This document shows, in pieces, positions 1 through 11,565 of a DNA stretch of 64,000 bases. The DNA comes from Talpa occidentalis (lineage: Eukaryota > Chordata > Mammalia > Eulipotyphla > Talpidae): contig NW_023601433.1 in assembly GCF_014898055.3 (NCBI RefSeq), forward strand, positions 19,581,641 to 19,645,640, given 5' to 3'. Within the stretch, counting starts at the first letter, position 1. Each line of letters opens with the position of its first letter. The position numbers and the translations under genes were made by a program. Below the pieces are notes generated by a model. That model was given only the letters and a program-made list of their open reading frames with translations, searched no databases and was not told the origin of the DNA.

Positions 1-407
1 TTCTTCCGTGACATCCCCCAGCTATTGGCTATTTCCTGCTTGGGAAATTAAATGAGTGAACTTGTCCCCATTCTAATTAGTGTGGTGTTGACTCTCTGCT
101 ATTTCATATCCATAATCATTTCCTATGTGCACATCTTCTCTGCTGTCAGGAAGATCCCATCCACAGAAGGCCAAGCCAAAGTCTACTCCATGTGCCTTCC
201 CCACCTGCTGGTTGTGGTGCTGTTTCTCTCTGCTGGTTATTTTGCTTATCTGAATCCGAACTCAGGGACCCCGTCCAGGTATGACCTGGTCATTTCGATG
301 TTCTACACTGTGGTGCCCCCACCTTTAATCCTGTCATATACAGTCTGAGGAACCAAGCCTTGAGAGCTGTGGGGAGACTGATGAAGGGCCTATACTCCAA
401 GATGTGA
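1..407 (+). pseudogene. OR14A-like olfactory receptor pseudogene, copy A (3' part, cut by window edge)
   Basis: The window opens inside a receptor gene, just before the conserved FF.DIPQLLAISC segment of extracellular loop 2. TM5 to TM7 follow, with the family motifs SYVHIFSAVRKIPSTEG and CLPHLLVVVLF. Two lesions are visible. A TTA-to-TAA change makes a stop at 49-51, just before MSELVP. A C run of five instead of six near 316-320 shifts the frame before NPxxY, so the shifted frame stops at 348. In the ancestral frame the coding sequence would run to the TGA at 405-407. Family assignment rests on recognised similarity to human OR14A16. The 5' part lies outside the window. Confidence 0.9.
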
Positions 408-1194
408 GATATCATAGTCTGAATTGTAACTCCTCATTAATTCAGATTTCCCCCCAACTCTTATATTTTTTTTCATTTATAAAGCATAGACTTCTTTCAT
501 TAGAATTTTTTTCCTTTTCCAGAAATTTATATTCTCATATTCTTCCATATACTCCTGTTTCCTAAAATACTGCAATCCTTTCCCCTACCCCTCCCTGTGT
601 GATATGTACAAACTGAATCCTGCTCATAGTTAAAAACATCTATTTGTTGTAGAAAGAATATTCTAGAACTCATACATCACCAACATTTACATAAAATGAA
701 GCAGTGGTTAAGGGGGACTGTCCTCAGGACCAAATGGTCGTGGGACCCCAGTCCTAGGCACTTGGTACCCACATGCTGGGTGTGACTCCACTGAAGGTCC
801 GTCCTTATGGAGGGGAGCAGGGACAGAAAGTGGGGTCCTCTAATGTGGCATCTTCCTCTAGGAGAAGTTCATGTTTCTGCGCTAAGGACAAAGGGAAGCC
901 ACACTTAAATCTGCCAGAGATGGAAGGAATTGAAGGTTCCTTGGTTAGTAGGAATCTATGACTGAAACTTGTAATGGATAGGATATTAATTTCTATGATG
1001 CCTGTTTGGATCCCAATGTGACTGCACTCCTTTGATGTGGTGTTTTCAAAAGTAAAGTTATATGAATTATCTGTGAAGAACTATATTTCTACTTAAATAT
1101 TTATAATTTTTAATTTATTGTGTTTATTTTAGGTTCCTTAGTTTCCCAGATTGTATCTTGTACCTTGATTCTATACCAAGTCTTCGTCTCCACC
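408..1194 (+). other. Downstream sequence of OR copy A (duplicated unit)
   Basis: I see no gene here. The AT-rich sequence aligns by eye with the region after copy B (15496-16310), including a stretch before 1187 that matches 16250-16300. It is therefore part of a tandem duplication unit that was later opened by the L1 at 1195. Confidence 0.6.
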
Positions 1195-1382
1195 TTTTTT
1201 TTTTTAATTTTATTTTTATATTCCCCCATACAATTGCAAAAGCCCCATTCTGACCCCAATCCTTCCCTTCCCGCACCCCACCCCACAAAAAGTGTCTCTG
1301 GTTCATAGTTTTTTGTTGATTTTGATTTTCACTTTCTTATATTCATTTTCCTGGTCCCTTATTTAAGTTTTCTAGATTCCTG

Positions 1383-4300
1383 CTATGAGTGAGACCATCC
1401 GGTATTTTTCTTTTCTTTTTGGCTTATTTCACTGAGCATGATCCCTTCCAGCGCCATCCATGTTGCTCCAAATTGCATGTGTTTATCTTTTTTGAATGCT
1501 GAGTAATATTCCATGGTATATATGTACCACATCTTCTTGATCCAGTCATCTATTTTTTGGGCATTTGGGTTGTTTCCAAAGCTTAGCTATTGTAAACAGT
1601 GCTGCTATAAACATAGGGGTGCAGGTGTTCTTTGGAATTGATGTTTCTGTGTCCTTTGGGTAAATACCTAGGAGTGGAATTGCTGGATCATATGGAAGCT
1701 CTATGTTTAGTAGGTCCAGAAATCTCCACACAGCTCTCCATAGTGTTTGGACCAGTTTGCACTCCCACCAACAGTGCAGAAGAGTTCCTTTTTCTCCACA
1801 CCCTCGCCAACATTTGTTGTTGCTAGTTTTTTTTTAATATGTGCCATTCTCACTGGTGTGAGATGGTATCTCATGGTAGTTTTGATTTGCATTTCCCTGA
1901 TGACAAGTGATGTTGAACATTTTTTCATATGTCTGTTGGCCATTTGCATTTCCTCTTCAGAGAAGTTTCTTTTTAGCTCTTCTGCCCATTTTTTGACTGG
2001 ATTATTTTCTTTGTTGTTGCTGAGTCTCATCAGCTCTTTGCAGATTTTTGTGATCAGTCCTTTATCATTAGTGTTGGGTGCAAAAATGTTCTCCCAGTTG
2101 GTGGGGTTTCTCTTTGTTTTTGTTATTGTCTCTTTTGCTGTGCAGACGCTCTTTAATTTGATGTAGTCCCAGCTGTTTATCTTTGCCTTCACTATCACTG
2201 CTTTGGGTGATATGTCTGTAAAGATGTCTTTGATGTGCAAATCCCGTAGTGTTTTGCCTATATTTCCTTCTATGTATTTTATGGTTTCAGGTCTTATGTC
2301 TAGTTCTTTAATCCATTTTGAGTTGATTTTTGTGTATGGTGTGAGGTAGTGGTCAAGCTTCATTCTTTTGCATGTAGCGACCCAGTTTTCCCAGCACCAT
2401 TTATTGAACAAACTTTCTTTGCTCCAATGCATAGTCTTTGCTCCTTTGTCAAAGATTAGTTGACCATAAATCTGTGGGTTTATTTCTGGATTTTCTATTC
2501 GATTCCATTGGTCTGTATGTCTGTTCTTGTTCCAATACCATGCAGTTTTGATGATTATGGCTTTGTAGTATAGTTTGAAGTCTGGGAGTGTGATGCCTCC
2601 ATTCCCTTCTTTTTTTTCAGTAGAGCTTTGGCTATTCGGGGTTTTTGTGATTCCATATGAATTTCATCAATATTTTTTTCTATTTCTTTGAAGAATGACA
2701 TTGAAATTTTGATTGGAATAGCATTGAATCTGTATATATTGCTTTTGGTAGGATGGCCATTTTAATAATGTTTATTCTTCCAATCCATGAGCAGGGGATG
2801 TCTTTCCATTTCTTTGTGTCTTCTTCATTTCTTTTAACAGTGTTTTATAGTTTTCTTTGTATAGGTCCTTTACCTCTTTTGTTAGATTTATTCCCAAATA
2901 TTTGATTTTTTTTTGTTTCAATAATAAAAGGGATGTTTTTTTTTGATTTCTTCTTCTTCAGATTTGTTGTTTGTGTATAGGAAGGCTACTGACTTTTGTG
3001 TGTTGATTTTGTATCCTGCCACTTTACTGAATTGATTGATGAGTTGAATTAGTTTTTCTGTGGAGATTTTGGGGTTCTCTATGTATATTATCATATCATC
3101 TGCAAATAGTGATAGTTTGACTTCTTCTTTTCCTATTTGGAATCCTTGGATGTCTTTCTCTTGTCTTATTGCTCTGGCTAGGACTTCCAGTATTATATTG
3201 AAAAGCAGTGGTGAGAGTGGACATCCTTGTCTTGTTCCAGATCTTAATGGAATTGCTTTCAGCTTTTCACCATTGAGAATGATACTGGCTGTTGGCTTGT
3301 CATAGATGGCCTTTATGATGTTGAGGTATGTTCCTTGTATCCCAAGAATTTCAAGGGCTTTTATCATGAATGGGTGTTGCACTTTGTCGAAAGCTTTCTC
3401 AGCATCTATTGATATTATCATATGGTTTTTATATTTCTTTTTGTTGATGTGTTGGATAACGTTGATTGATTTTCGGATGTTAAACCATACTTGTGTCCCT
3501 GGAATGAATCCAACTTGGTTCTGGTGAATCATCTTATGGATACATTGTTGGATTCTGATAGCTAAAATTTTATTGAGGATTTTTGCATCAGTGTTCACTA
3601 GGGAGATTGGCCTGTAGTTTTCCTTTTTTGTGTTGTCCTTATTCGGTTTTGGTATTTTGTAATATTGGCTTCATAGAACGTGCTTGGTATTGTCCCTTCC
3701 TTCTCAATTTTTTGGAAGAGTTTGTGAAGTCTAGGCACTAATTCGTCTCTGAATGTTTGGTAGAATTCATTTGTAAATCCATCAGGTCCTGGGCTTTTGT
3801 TTTTGGGGAGGTTTTTGATTACCATTTCAATTTCGCTGCTTGTAATTGGTCTGTTTAGGTGTTCTATTTCTTCTTTATCTAGCTTTGGGTGATTGTAGAG
3901 TTGTAGGAATTTGTCCATCTCCTCTAGATTGTTGAACTTGTTTCCATATAACTGTTCATAGTAGTTACTGATTATTCTTTTTATTTCTGCTGTGTCCGTT
4001 GTGATTTCTCCTCTTTCATTTATGATCCTGTGTATTTTTGCTTTCTCCCTTTTTTCCTTTGTGAGCCTGGATAGGGGTTTGTCTATTTTATTGATTTTTT
4101 CAAAGAACCAGCTCTTGGTTTCATTGATCTTTTGGATTGTTTTTTTAGTTTCAATTTCATTTATTTCTGCTTTGGTTTTTATTATTTCTTTTCTTCTACT
4201 GGTTTTGGGTTTTTTTTTGTTGTTCTTTTTCTAGATCTTTGAGCTTCGAGATTAGGTTGTTTCTTTGAGTTCTTTCTTGTTTTTTGATGTGAGCTTCTAT

Positions 4301-5204
4301 TGCTATATATTTTCCTCTTATTACTGCTTTTGCTGCATCCCGTACATTTAGGATATTGGTGTCCTCCTTGTCATTCAATTCAAAGAATTTTTTAATTTCT
4401 TCTTTGATCTCCTCATTAGTCCAGTGGTCTTCCATTAGTGTGGTTTTTAATCTCCATGAGGTAGGATAGTTCCTTGCCTTCTTTTTATGGTTTATTTCTA
4501 GTTTGATGCCTTCGTGGTCAGAAAAGATGGTTGGTATGATTTCAATCTTGATGTATCTGTTGATGTTTGTCTTGTGCCCCAGTATGCGATCGATCCTGGA
4601 GAATGATCCGTGTGCGCTTGAGAAAAATGTGTACTCCGTTTTTTTTTGGGTTTAGTGTTCTATAGATGTCTGTTAAGCCCAAATGCTCTAGGTCCTTATT
4701 TAGAGCTTTAGTTTCTTTACTTATTTTTTGTCTTGTTGATCTATCCATTGTTGATAGTGGTGTGTTGAATTCTCCCACTACGTATGTGTTTTCTCTGATG
4801 TCTGTTTTCAGAGAGGACAACAGTTGTCTGATATATTTTGGTGCTCTTTCGTTTGGTGAGTATATGTTAATGAGTGTTATTTCTTCTTGAAGTATTGTCC
4901 CCTTGATCATAATGTAGTGACCATTGGGGTCTCTTTTTATTTTTTTGAGTTTGAAGTCTGTTTTATCTGATATAAGTATAGCTGTTCCTGATTTCTTTTT
5001 TGGCCCATTTGCTTGTAGGATTGTTTTCCATCCTTTGACTTTGAGCCTATTTTTATATTTTGTAGCTAAATGTGTTTCCTGGAGACAGCAAAAGGTTGGG
5101 TTTTGTTTCTTAATCCAGGCTGCAACTCTGTGTCTTTTTATTGAAGAGTTTAGTCCATTTACATTTAGAGTTCATATTGATATATTAGCATCTGTATTTG
5201 CCAT
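1383..5204 (-). pseudogene. L1 ORF2p remnant (endonuclease and reverse transcriptase), L1 no. 1
   Basis: ORF2 would encode the APE-type endonuclease and reverse transcriptase used for target-primed retroposition. The start (MANTDAN) is at 5204. Recognisable pieces follow in different frames: endonuclease 4542-4910, a middle piece 4196-4435, RT lead-in 3598-3918, RT core 2918-3598 with the catalytic FADD at 3095-3106, and the C-terminal region 1383-2432. The ancestral span is about 1274 codons, close to the usual ORF2p length, but several frameshifts and stops break it. In the endonuclease the GDFN motif reads GEFN, so the catalytic aspartate is glutamate. Confidence 0.9.
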
Positions 5205-5270
5205 TGTGTTTGTCTTTCCTTTGATTTTATTTATTCTTTTAATAACTTTTTTTTTGGTCTTTTTTCGTTG

Positions 5271-6341
5271 TTATTCGTCCCTCTGAGGTTCTGGCTTTAG
5301 GATTCCTTGTAGTATTTTTTGGAGTGGGGGTTTAGTCGCAATGAAATTCCAGAGTTTCTCTTTGTCTGGGAAGGTCCATATTCTTTCTTCATGGAGGAAA
5401 GAGAGCTTTGCGGGATAGAGTATTCTTGTTTGGCATCTGTTTTCTTGGAGTCTGTTGACTATGTCCCTCCACTCTCTCCTTGCCCGGAGTGTTTCTTCAG
5501 AGAAGTCTGATGTCAGCCTGATTGGTTTTCCTTTGAATGTTATCTGTTTCTTCCCTCTTGTCAGCTTCATTATTTTTTCCTTGTCCTGGATTCTTGGGAG
5601 CTTTACTATTATGTGTCTTGCTGTGTTTTTCCTTTTGTCGTGGAAGTTTGGTGTTCTTCTTGCTTCTTGTATATCAATTTTCAACTCCTTCTTCGCATTT
5701 GGGAAGTTCTCTTCAATTATCTCCTGGAATATTTTCTCTGTTCCTACATCTCTCTCCTCTCCTTCTGGAATTCCTATAACTCTTATATATCCTTTCCTCA
5801 TGGAGTCAGATAGTTCCCGGAGTCTTTCTTCATTCTTTTTCCTTCGTACTTCTCTTTCCTTTTCTGTTTTGGTTCTTTTTATTTCTGTGTCTTCAAGAGT
5901 ACTTATTCCTTCTTCCATTTCATCTATTCTGCTTTCATTGCTTTTCCCAGAGTTCTTTAGTTCCTCCATTAATTCTTTGATCTCCTGCATTTCTTTTACT
6001 TCCCTCTTTAGGGACTCAATTTCATTCTTCTGACCATTGTTTTCCCTCTTTAGGGACTCAATTTCCTTCTTCTGATCTATCACTTTTTTAATCATGGCAA
6101 TTTTAAATTCTCTTTCTGAAAGGCTCAGATGTTCTTCCAAGTTGCTGTCGTTGCATTCTGGGGAGTGGTTTTCTTTTTGTGGTGTGCTTCTTTCCTGAGG
6201 CGTTGTTAGGTTGCGTGTGGTTCTTCTACTTCCTACTGTCTGTTTTCTAATTTGTCGTATGCGTTGGGACACTGTGTTGCTCGGACTGGCTGGCATCTTG
6301 GGTGAACTTCTCCGCTCCCCTCTGGCTCCTGCAGGAGCCAT
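5271..6341 (-). CDS. L1 ORF1p, RNA-binding chaperone (intact, 356 aa)
   Basis: This intact frame encodes the L1 ORF1 protein, which forms trimers and coats L1 RNA in cytoplasmic particles. The start at 6341 has a good context and lies just after the 5'UTR. Residues about 1-60 are basic and disordered. Residues about 75-160 form a heptad coiled coil rich in K and E. The RRM-like domain follows at about 185-265, with the signatures RVIGIPEGEE and RHIIVKLP. The C-terminal domain has RREWRDIVNRL and YPAKLSF. The coiled coil holds a 14-residue tandem duplication (EIESLKRE appears twice). Length matches mammalian ORF1p, and no stop or frameshift is visible. Confidence 0.95.
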   Translation of the reverse strand: MAPAGARGERRSSPKMPASPSNTVSQRIRQIRKQTVGSRRTTRNLTTPQERSTPQKENHSPECNDSNLEEHLSLSEREFKIAMIKKVIDQKKEIESLKRENNGQKNEIESLKREVKEMQEIKELMEELKNSGKSNESRIDEMEEGISTLEDTEIKRTKTEKEREVRRKKNEERLRELSDSMRKGYIRVIGIPEGEERDVGTEKIFQEIIEENFPNAKKELKIDIQEARRTPNFHDKRKNTARHIIVKLPRIQDKEKIMKLTRGKKQITFKGKPIRLTSDFSEETLRARREWRDIVNRLQENRCQTRILYPAKLSFLHEERIWTFPDKEKLWNFIATKPPLQKILQGILKPEPQRDE

Positions 6342-7523
6342 CTCTGGCTTCTGGGGGAGCTTTCTTATGGTTTTAGGCAGTTTTTACTGAAGAAATGTCC
6401 CTGTTCTATAATGGCGAAGCGGGATGCAGTCCCTGTGCCTCCGGTCTCAGGCACACTCTTCTGTGTGCCCGGTCTGCCCCGGACGTGGGTGCCTGCTCCC
6501 TCTGTGGGCTCAGACTGCTGGTCAGAAGGGGCCTGGCGTGGGCTAACTTCCCGGCTGTCCACTGGATCCTCCAGAAGCCTTCTGCCCTTCTCAAGCAGTC
6601 TTAAGATATTTCCTGTTCTATGGGGTGTAAGTGACTTTTTTTTTCCTGGTCGCTAGGTGGCGCCAGAGATCTCTCCTATTGTCCTTGGGGGGCTGTTTTT
6701 CGCCTCCCCCTACCCCGTGGGACAGGGAATAGAGCGGGAATGGTAGGGTAAGCCTCAACAGCTTTGGGGTGCTGTGTCTGCCTTGTGCCCCACCGTCGTG
6801 GAGAACCCACGCCCCGAGTTTTCGTGCCCCGGGTCTCAGTTCAAAGCCCTCAGGTCCAGGACGCGGGCTGTAGCCCAGTTCAGTGGCGCGGGAATGGCGC
6901 CTTTTGCCCCCCGCTCCCGTGCCTGGGCGCCTGGTTCCTGCTCACTCAGGGAGGGACTTTCACCCCCGTGAGGGTCTCCGCGCGTCTCCCCGCAAGCCTA
7001 GGTCGCAGGCGTGGGGACCTGGGCAGCCGCGATCCAGGTCTGCATTTGCTTTTCAAGTGCGCCAAGCGCGCCCGCTTTCCCGCGCAAGCTCTCCCGGGGT
7101 CTTTGTTCTTCTCTAATGGCGCCCGGAGCCGTTTGCTCACCGCCGCGGCGAATCCTGCAGGGTTCTCCACAGCTCCCGTTCACGGGGTGTGGTTGCTGCA
7201 ATAGTTCCTTTCCACTCCCATTCCAGCTTGCTGCGTAGTTTGTTCTTGTTGGTCGTTTTAGTTTGTTGTTTTCCTCCTCTCTGCGGGTTGGAGAGTGCCG
7301 CCTCTGTGGGCGGAGGAGGGGAGCAGGGTTCTGCGCTTCCCTCCCTTCTAGTCCTCTTTTATGGCAACTTTCTTCTTCGGGCAGTTTGCTGGTGTCACCC
7401 GTCACCCGTTTATCTTCCGTGTCCCGGTTCTCACTGGGACCTGCCGCTTTTCCTCCCTATTAACTTTTTTTAATGGGAGATCTTACTGGCAGCGTCTCCT
7501 CGCTGCCATGTTGCTCCGCCCCC
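6342..7523 (-). promoter_or_regulatory. L1 5'UTR and internal promoter
   Basis: This is the GC- and CpG-rich leader of L1 no. 1, about 1.18 kb, read from 7523 leftwards. An AACATGGC motif near the 5' end (about 7505-7512) resembles the YY1-type ATGG site found at the start of human L1, which fixes the transcription start. The many open frames here are products of high GC and have no family features. Confidence 0.7.
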
Positions 7524-7533
7524 TCTCCACCTT

Positions 7534-7866
7534 CTTGTAGATTAAACTAAAGTTAATTTTTCTTCTACTTTGGGAACTGTTTTTTTATTATGTAAAACAT
7601 TATGCAAAATAAAGCCTGACAATATTTGTTAATTCTACACGTCTCTCTGCATGTACGGAGGTTCCCATACAATTTCCCTAACACTGAGAACGTGAGCTGG
7701 GTGATGTTCTTGCTCTCAAGCACTTTCTCTGGGAGCAGGTCACTGTGTGTCCAAACTCTCTGACTGAATATCACATATTTGTGCATAAAAATATTTCTTA
7801 TGATAATATATGTATTTAACCACAAGACCTGACTGTCCATTCAAATTTCAGAATTAAACATGAGCT
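7534..7866 (+). other. Continuation of the A-unit downstream sequence
   Basis: No gene is seen. The text after the L1, from about 7575, aligns with 16365-16500 in unit B, including the shared phrase GAGCTGGG and the neighbouring CTCAAGC stretch. It is the other side of the L1 insertion site. Confidence 0.6.
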
Positions 7867-7880
7867 AGAAAATCACTCAA

Positions 7881-8158
7881 TTAGGGGCCTCCCTGGTGGT
7901 GCAGGAGTTAAGCACAGTGCTAGGAAGCTGTCTGTAGCCATGCAGCACGAGTTCGATCCTGGGTCTGGAACTACATACATGGCGCAGCAGACCACTCCTG
8001 ACTCTCCCGCTGCTCCCCTCAGCTGAGTATTTCAGTTGATCTGCTTATTCTATTCCCCACTCTGTCTCTGCTGAGTCCTTACCCCCCATACCTCTGGCCT
8101 GTACCCCAGTCCTTGCATGCATAAATAAATATATCTTAAAAAATACTGAGAAATAAAA
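7881..8158 (+). mobile_element. tRNA-derived SINE copy 1
   Basis: A diverged copy of the family seen throughout the window, starting near GGGGCCTCCCTGG and ending in an ATAAAT-rich tail with TCTTAAAA. The 14-base direct repeat AGAAAATCACTCAA lies at 7867-7880 and 8159-8172. The perfect TSD despite a diverged body suggests moderate age. Confidence 0.92.
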
Positions 8159-8227
8159 AGAAAATCACTCAAAGTAATATTCATTTCAGTGACAATATGA
8201 TGTCATGGTCCCCATCCCCTTGGGATA

Positions 8228-8235
8228 TGACGTCA
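8228..8235. promoter_or_regulatory. Palindromic CRE-like site
   Basis: The sequence is TGACGTCA, a full CREB/ATF palindrome, beside an EBF-like TCCCCTTGGGA at 8214-8224. This is a motif match only. No adjacent gene start supports function. Confidence 0.25.
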
Positions 8236-8559
8236 TTCCCTGGTCAGATTCCTGTTGATGTAATTTCTATTTTTTCTTGAACAAATCCAGTGTCTGTTGA
8301 GAAGGGATGTTTACCATGAGTGTTTCATCACAATGTCACATTAACTTGTTACTTGTTCTTATCAAGGAAGACACTCATTTTCACTTTATACTGATTTTAC
8401 TCCCCCACATGCACAAGTGTCCACTCAGAATCTACTAAACACCTTGCAGTGCCTGGCCCCTCCTTCCACACTCCTACTTTCTTCCCCTGTTTCCTCTGGT
8501 AATGAGCAAATTTTTGCACTCAGTCCAACATTTCCTTTTGCTGTTTGCCACTATACTTT

Positions 8560-9150
8560 TTTAGTTATTGACTTTTTATATTATATTCCACAGATGAGTA
8601 AAACCAGCCAATATCTTTCAATTTTTGACTTATCTCACTAGCATACACACCCAAGGTCCACCTTTGGTCCCTAAAGGCTTGGGGTCATCTTTTTATTTAT
8701 TTTTTTTAAAGATTTATTTTATTTATTTATACAAGCACTGGGTACAGTCAGAAGCGTGGGAGGGTGAGAGAATTCACCAGAGCCAGAGCGGGGAGCAGAA
8801 CAGGCAGAAGGACCGAAGTACACTGCTGAGGGGAGCAGCTGGCGGCAGGAGAGGTCTGCGCGCCATGTGGGACCCTCCTCCGGTGGCCGGGGAGCAGCCG
8901 GGGATCGAACCGGTGCTGCAGAGGCAGCGGGCAGCTTCGCAACCCAGCGCTCAACCGCTGCGCCACCGGGGAGGCCCAAGGGGGTCATCTTTTTAATAAC
9001 TGTGTAGTATTCCATTGAATGTGGACCCACACTGTTTAGTCACTCCTCTGTCCACCGTACTTGGGTTGGGGCCATGGCCAGCAACATTGGTCAGTGCTGC
9101 TGTGAACACAGGTGTACGTGGTCTGCACTGTAGAGTCTGCATCTCTGGGA
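8560..9150 (-). mobile_element. Old L1 3'-end fragment
   Basis: On the minus strand this resembles the ORF2 C-terminus and 3' end of an old mammalian L1. It has the typical phrase around GTGTAGTATTCCATTG (9001-9016) and TGACTTATCTCACTAGCAT (8626-8644). No open frame remains. SINE copy 2 is inserted in it. Confidence 0.65.
8696..8977 (-). mobile_element. tRNA-derived SINE copy 2 (minus)
   Basis: Nearly consensus copy in reverse orientation, with the head at the right end. The tRNA-like A box TGGCGCAGCGG and B box GGTTCGATCCC are present in recognisable form on the minus strand. The 15-base direct repeat GGGGTCATCTTTTTA is at 8681-8695 and 8981-8995. Confidence 0.95.
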
Positions 9151-9387
9151 CACTACCCGGCAAAGGTTGGTCCAACCTGTGGGAGCTCAGTTTCCATTGT
9201 CTGAAGACATCTCCACGCCATTTTGCATCAGAGGTGAGAGGCCCTTCCTCTCCCTCCATCACCTCCTTGCTGTGTCCAGTCTCTTGATTGGTCCCTTCTC
9301 ACAGGTGACAACTCATTACACTTTGGATTTCTATTCCTTATTATTAGTGCAGTTTAACAATATGGAATGGATTAAAAATCTGCATTA

Positions 9388-9633
9388 GGGGCCTCCCCAG
9401 TGGCACAGTGGGTGGAGCGCTACACTGTGAGTCTGTCCACAGTCTCTGCAGCGTGTGTTCGATCCCCGCCAGCTGGCAAGGGTCCCACATGAACCAGCAA
9501 AACTCTCCTGTCCTGCCCACTGCTCCCCTCAGCAATGTATTTTGTCAGTTTGCCTGTTCTGCCCCCTGCTCTGTCTCTGGTGAATCCTCTCACCCTCCCG
9601 CGAATCTTGCCTGTACCCCGGTTCTTGTATAAA

Positions 9634-9634
<1 letters not shown>
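9388..9634 (+). mobile_element. tRNA-derived SINE copy 3
   Basis: Plus-strand copy starting GGGGCCTCCCCAGTGG and ending at the GTATAAATGAATA tail. The tail has expanded into the AT and TTTA microsatellite that follows. I could not find a convincing TSD. Confidence 0.88.
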
Positions 9635-9672
<38 letters not shown>

Positions 9673-9688
9673 TTATTTATTTATTTTT
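9635..9688 (+). repeat. (AT)n then (TTTA)n microsatellite
   Basis: A simple repeat grown from the tail of the preceding SINE: about 16 AT units followed by about 5 TTTA units. Confidence 0.95.
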
Positions 9689-10539
9689 GGATACTCACCC
9701 CACAGATGTACTTGGGGAGACAACACCAAGGACCAGGGAACATCAGCACATAGGAACAAATGGGACACCCACACTAGAGAGCTTCTGTGCCTCAGAAGAC
9801 GCCATCCCCAAAATAGGCCCCTGCATTGGGAGATGATTGTGCACATCACACGCCTGACAAGGGCCAAAATACACAAAACCTTCAAACCCAACAACAGAAA
9901 GAGACACCCCAATCCAACACGCCTCAGACCCTTTAGAGACATTTCCGGGGAGTTCTGAGGCCGCAGCCCCCTCACACTTTTTACTCAGGTTGAAACCATC
10001 CCAGCTCCTGAGCATGTCCACCTGCCTCACACCTGCAGCCACTTTTACCTGCCAGGACAGAGTCATAGATGACGGCGCCTGCTGCATAGACTCTCTCCCA
10101 TTCCCGTGGCCTCTTTTTGATTTTATTATTGGATAGAATCTAAGTATCATTAATCATTCTGTCAGGTCATTTCCTGTGATGTCTGCTTCAAATTGATCAT
10201 TTTTAATTCATCACATATGAGGGCAGACAGGGCTACAGTGACCACTTGCGGGGAGGCAGGGCGGGGGCGTGTGTCCCCTGAAACGGCACCTGCGACGATC
10301 CATGGAAAGGGAGAAGCGCCAGGCGCCCTCCCGTCTGCAGTCACGGCCGTTCTCGCTGGGCAATGCGTGTCCCTCACCCCGGCCTCGGCCAGCCATGGGC
10401 TCTGAGCGGACTCTCTCCCTCCCGCCACACCCCGGGCTTCGTCCACCCTCACCAGAGGCCTTGGGTCACAAATACCTAATTTTCTAGCCAAAGGCGAACA
10501 CGCATCTGGGAAATTCTGGGACTTGTCATTAGTGTCCTC
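9689..10539 (+). other. A-unit downstream sequence, distal part
   Basis: No gene is seen. About 9690-9870 aligns with 16960-17120 in unit B (shared phrases around CACACTAGAG and CTGACAAGGGC), so it belongs to the same duplicated unit. From about 10210 the sequence turns GC-rich and leads into the CpG block. Confidence 0.5.
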
Positions 10540-11560
10540 CCATCCCGCAGGGCAAGGCCCGTGGACACTCCCCCAAGGACAGGGGGCGGGGCCGGGGTCT
10601 CTGGGCAGCGGGACAGGCTGAGGCAGGTCCAGGCTCTGAGCTGGGCCCGGGCACGGGCGGGTCTGGCCGGACCCGGGGCATCAGGGGGCGCCGGGCACCC
10701 CTGAACTCCCTTCCCTGAGCCGCCCGGTGGGGGGTTGAGGCCTCTCCTGGGCTTCCCCACGATCTGCTCTGGCCCTGGCTCCTCAGGGCCCTTTTATGGA
10801 GAGCCAAACTTCCGGGTCGGGAGTGGACCAATCAGGCTCCAAGGCAGACGGGCCCGGCCCAATCAGACGCAGGGATGCAACGTGGTCCTATGGGGCTGGG
10901 GTGGGGCAGCCCAAGAGGCTCCGCCCTGGCGGCTGAGGGGAGGATCCCGGGAGGGGGCGGGGTGGCGGCGTGAGGCGGGAGCCAGTGCCCGCGAGGAGGG
11001 CAGGGCGGGCTCTGAGGAGGGAGGGGGCTGCACACCCGGGGTCCAGAACGGGGACGCGGAGGCTGAGTGGAAGAGGTGCCACGGGCGCCGCAGCGCTGGG
11101 CGGAGAAGCCGACGCCTGTCCAGGCGCGGGCTCGGTCCTGTCCTGCGTCCCCACTGGCCAAGGCGGCCCGAGGCCCGGCACCCCCTCAGAGCTGGGCGCT
11201 GTCCGGACCCCGGAGCGGGGGACACTCCGGCTCTGATGCCGCCCCGGGCCAGGAGGGACCCCGCACGCGCGCCCCTGACCCGGGCGCCCGGCCTCGCGGA
11301 GACCGGGGGTGACCAGGACCGCTGGCCGGAGCTGCCCGCGCGCGCCTGGGGCAGCGCCCGCTTCTGGGCTCCATCGGGCGAGACGCCGGCGCCTGCACGG
11401 CCGCTGCTGGCCGGCGGGGCGGGTGGACGCGGGGCCGGGGAGGCCCGAAGCCCGAGCTGCCTGTGGACGGGCCAGGCTGACCCCGCCGGGCACACGGGGC
11501 GGATTGTGGCCTCGTGTCTGGAACCGGGTGTCTCCAGCGGCCCCGGGGCGGGCGGGTCCT
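10540..11560. promoter_or_regulatory. CpG-dense block resembling a TATA-less promoter
   Basis: The block is rich in G, C and CpG, unlike the AT-rich OR sequence around it. It contains GC boxes (10582-10593 and about 10954-10963), an ETS-type ACTTCCGG (10808-10815) and two CCAATCAG boxes at 10828 and 10859, about 30 bases apart. This is the layout of a CpG-island promoter. No coding exon is recognisable on either side. The long open frames here are explained by base composition. It could be an orphan promoter, the first exon of a noncoding RNA or a relic. Confidence 0.5.
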
Positions 11561-11565
11561 CGAGG

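Larger units (their letters stand above)
1195..7523 (-). mobile_element. Full-length L1 retrotransposon (L1 no. 1)
   Basis: The element reads on the minus strand. Its 5' end near 7523 carries GGGGGCGGAGCAACATGG, followed by a GC-rich 5'UTR, ORF1, a 66-base spacer, ORF2, a short G-rich 3'UTR and an A tail (T run from 1195). It is flanked by a 10-base direct repeat, TCTCCACCTT, at 1187-1196 and 7524-7533; the left copy merges with the T run. The length of about 6.3 kb is typical of full-length mammalian L1. ORF1 is open but ORF2 is broken, so the copy is dead in cis though probably young. The homologous stretch near 16290-16340 has no insertion. Confidence 0.95.

Noticed and set aside
5455..6033. 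Plus-strand open frame of 192 codons
   Set aside because: It is the antisense of L1 ORF1. The serine- and phenylalanine-rich product is the mirror of the K- and E-rich coiled coil.
8880..8970. tRNA gene suggested by A and B boxes
   Set aside because: The boxes belong to the SINE heads. No cloverleaf with intact acceptor and anticodon stems is evident, and TSDs and tails mark the copies as retroposons.
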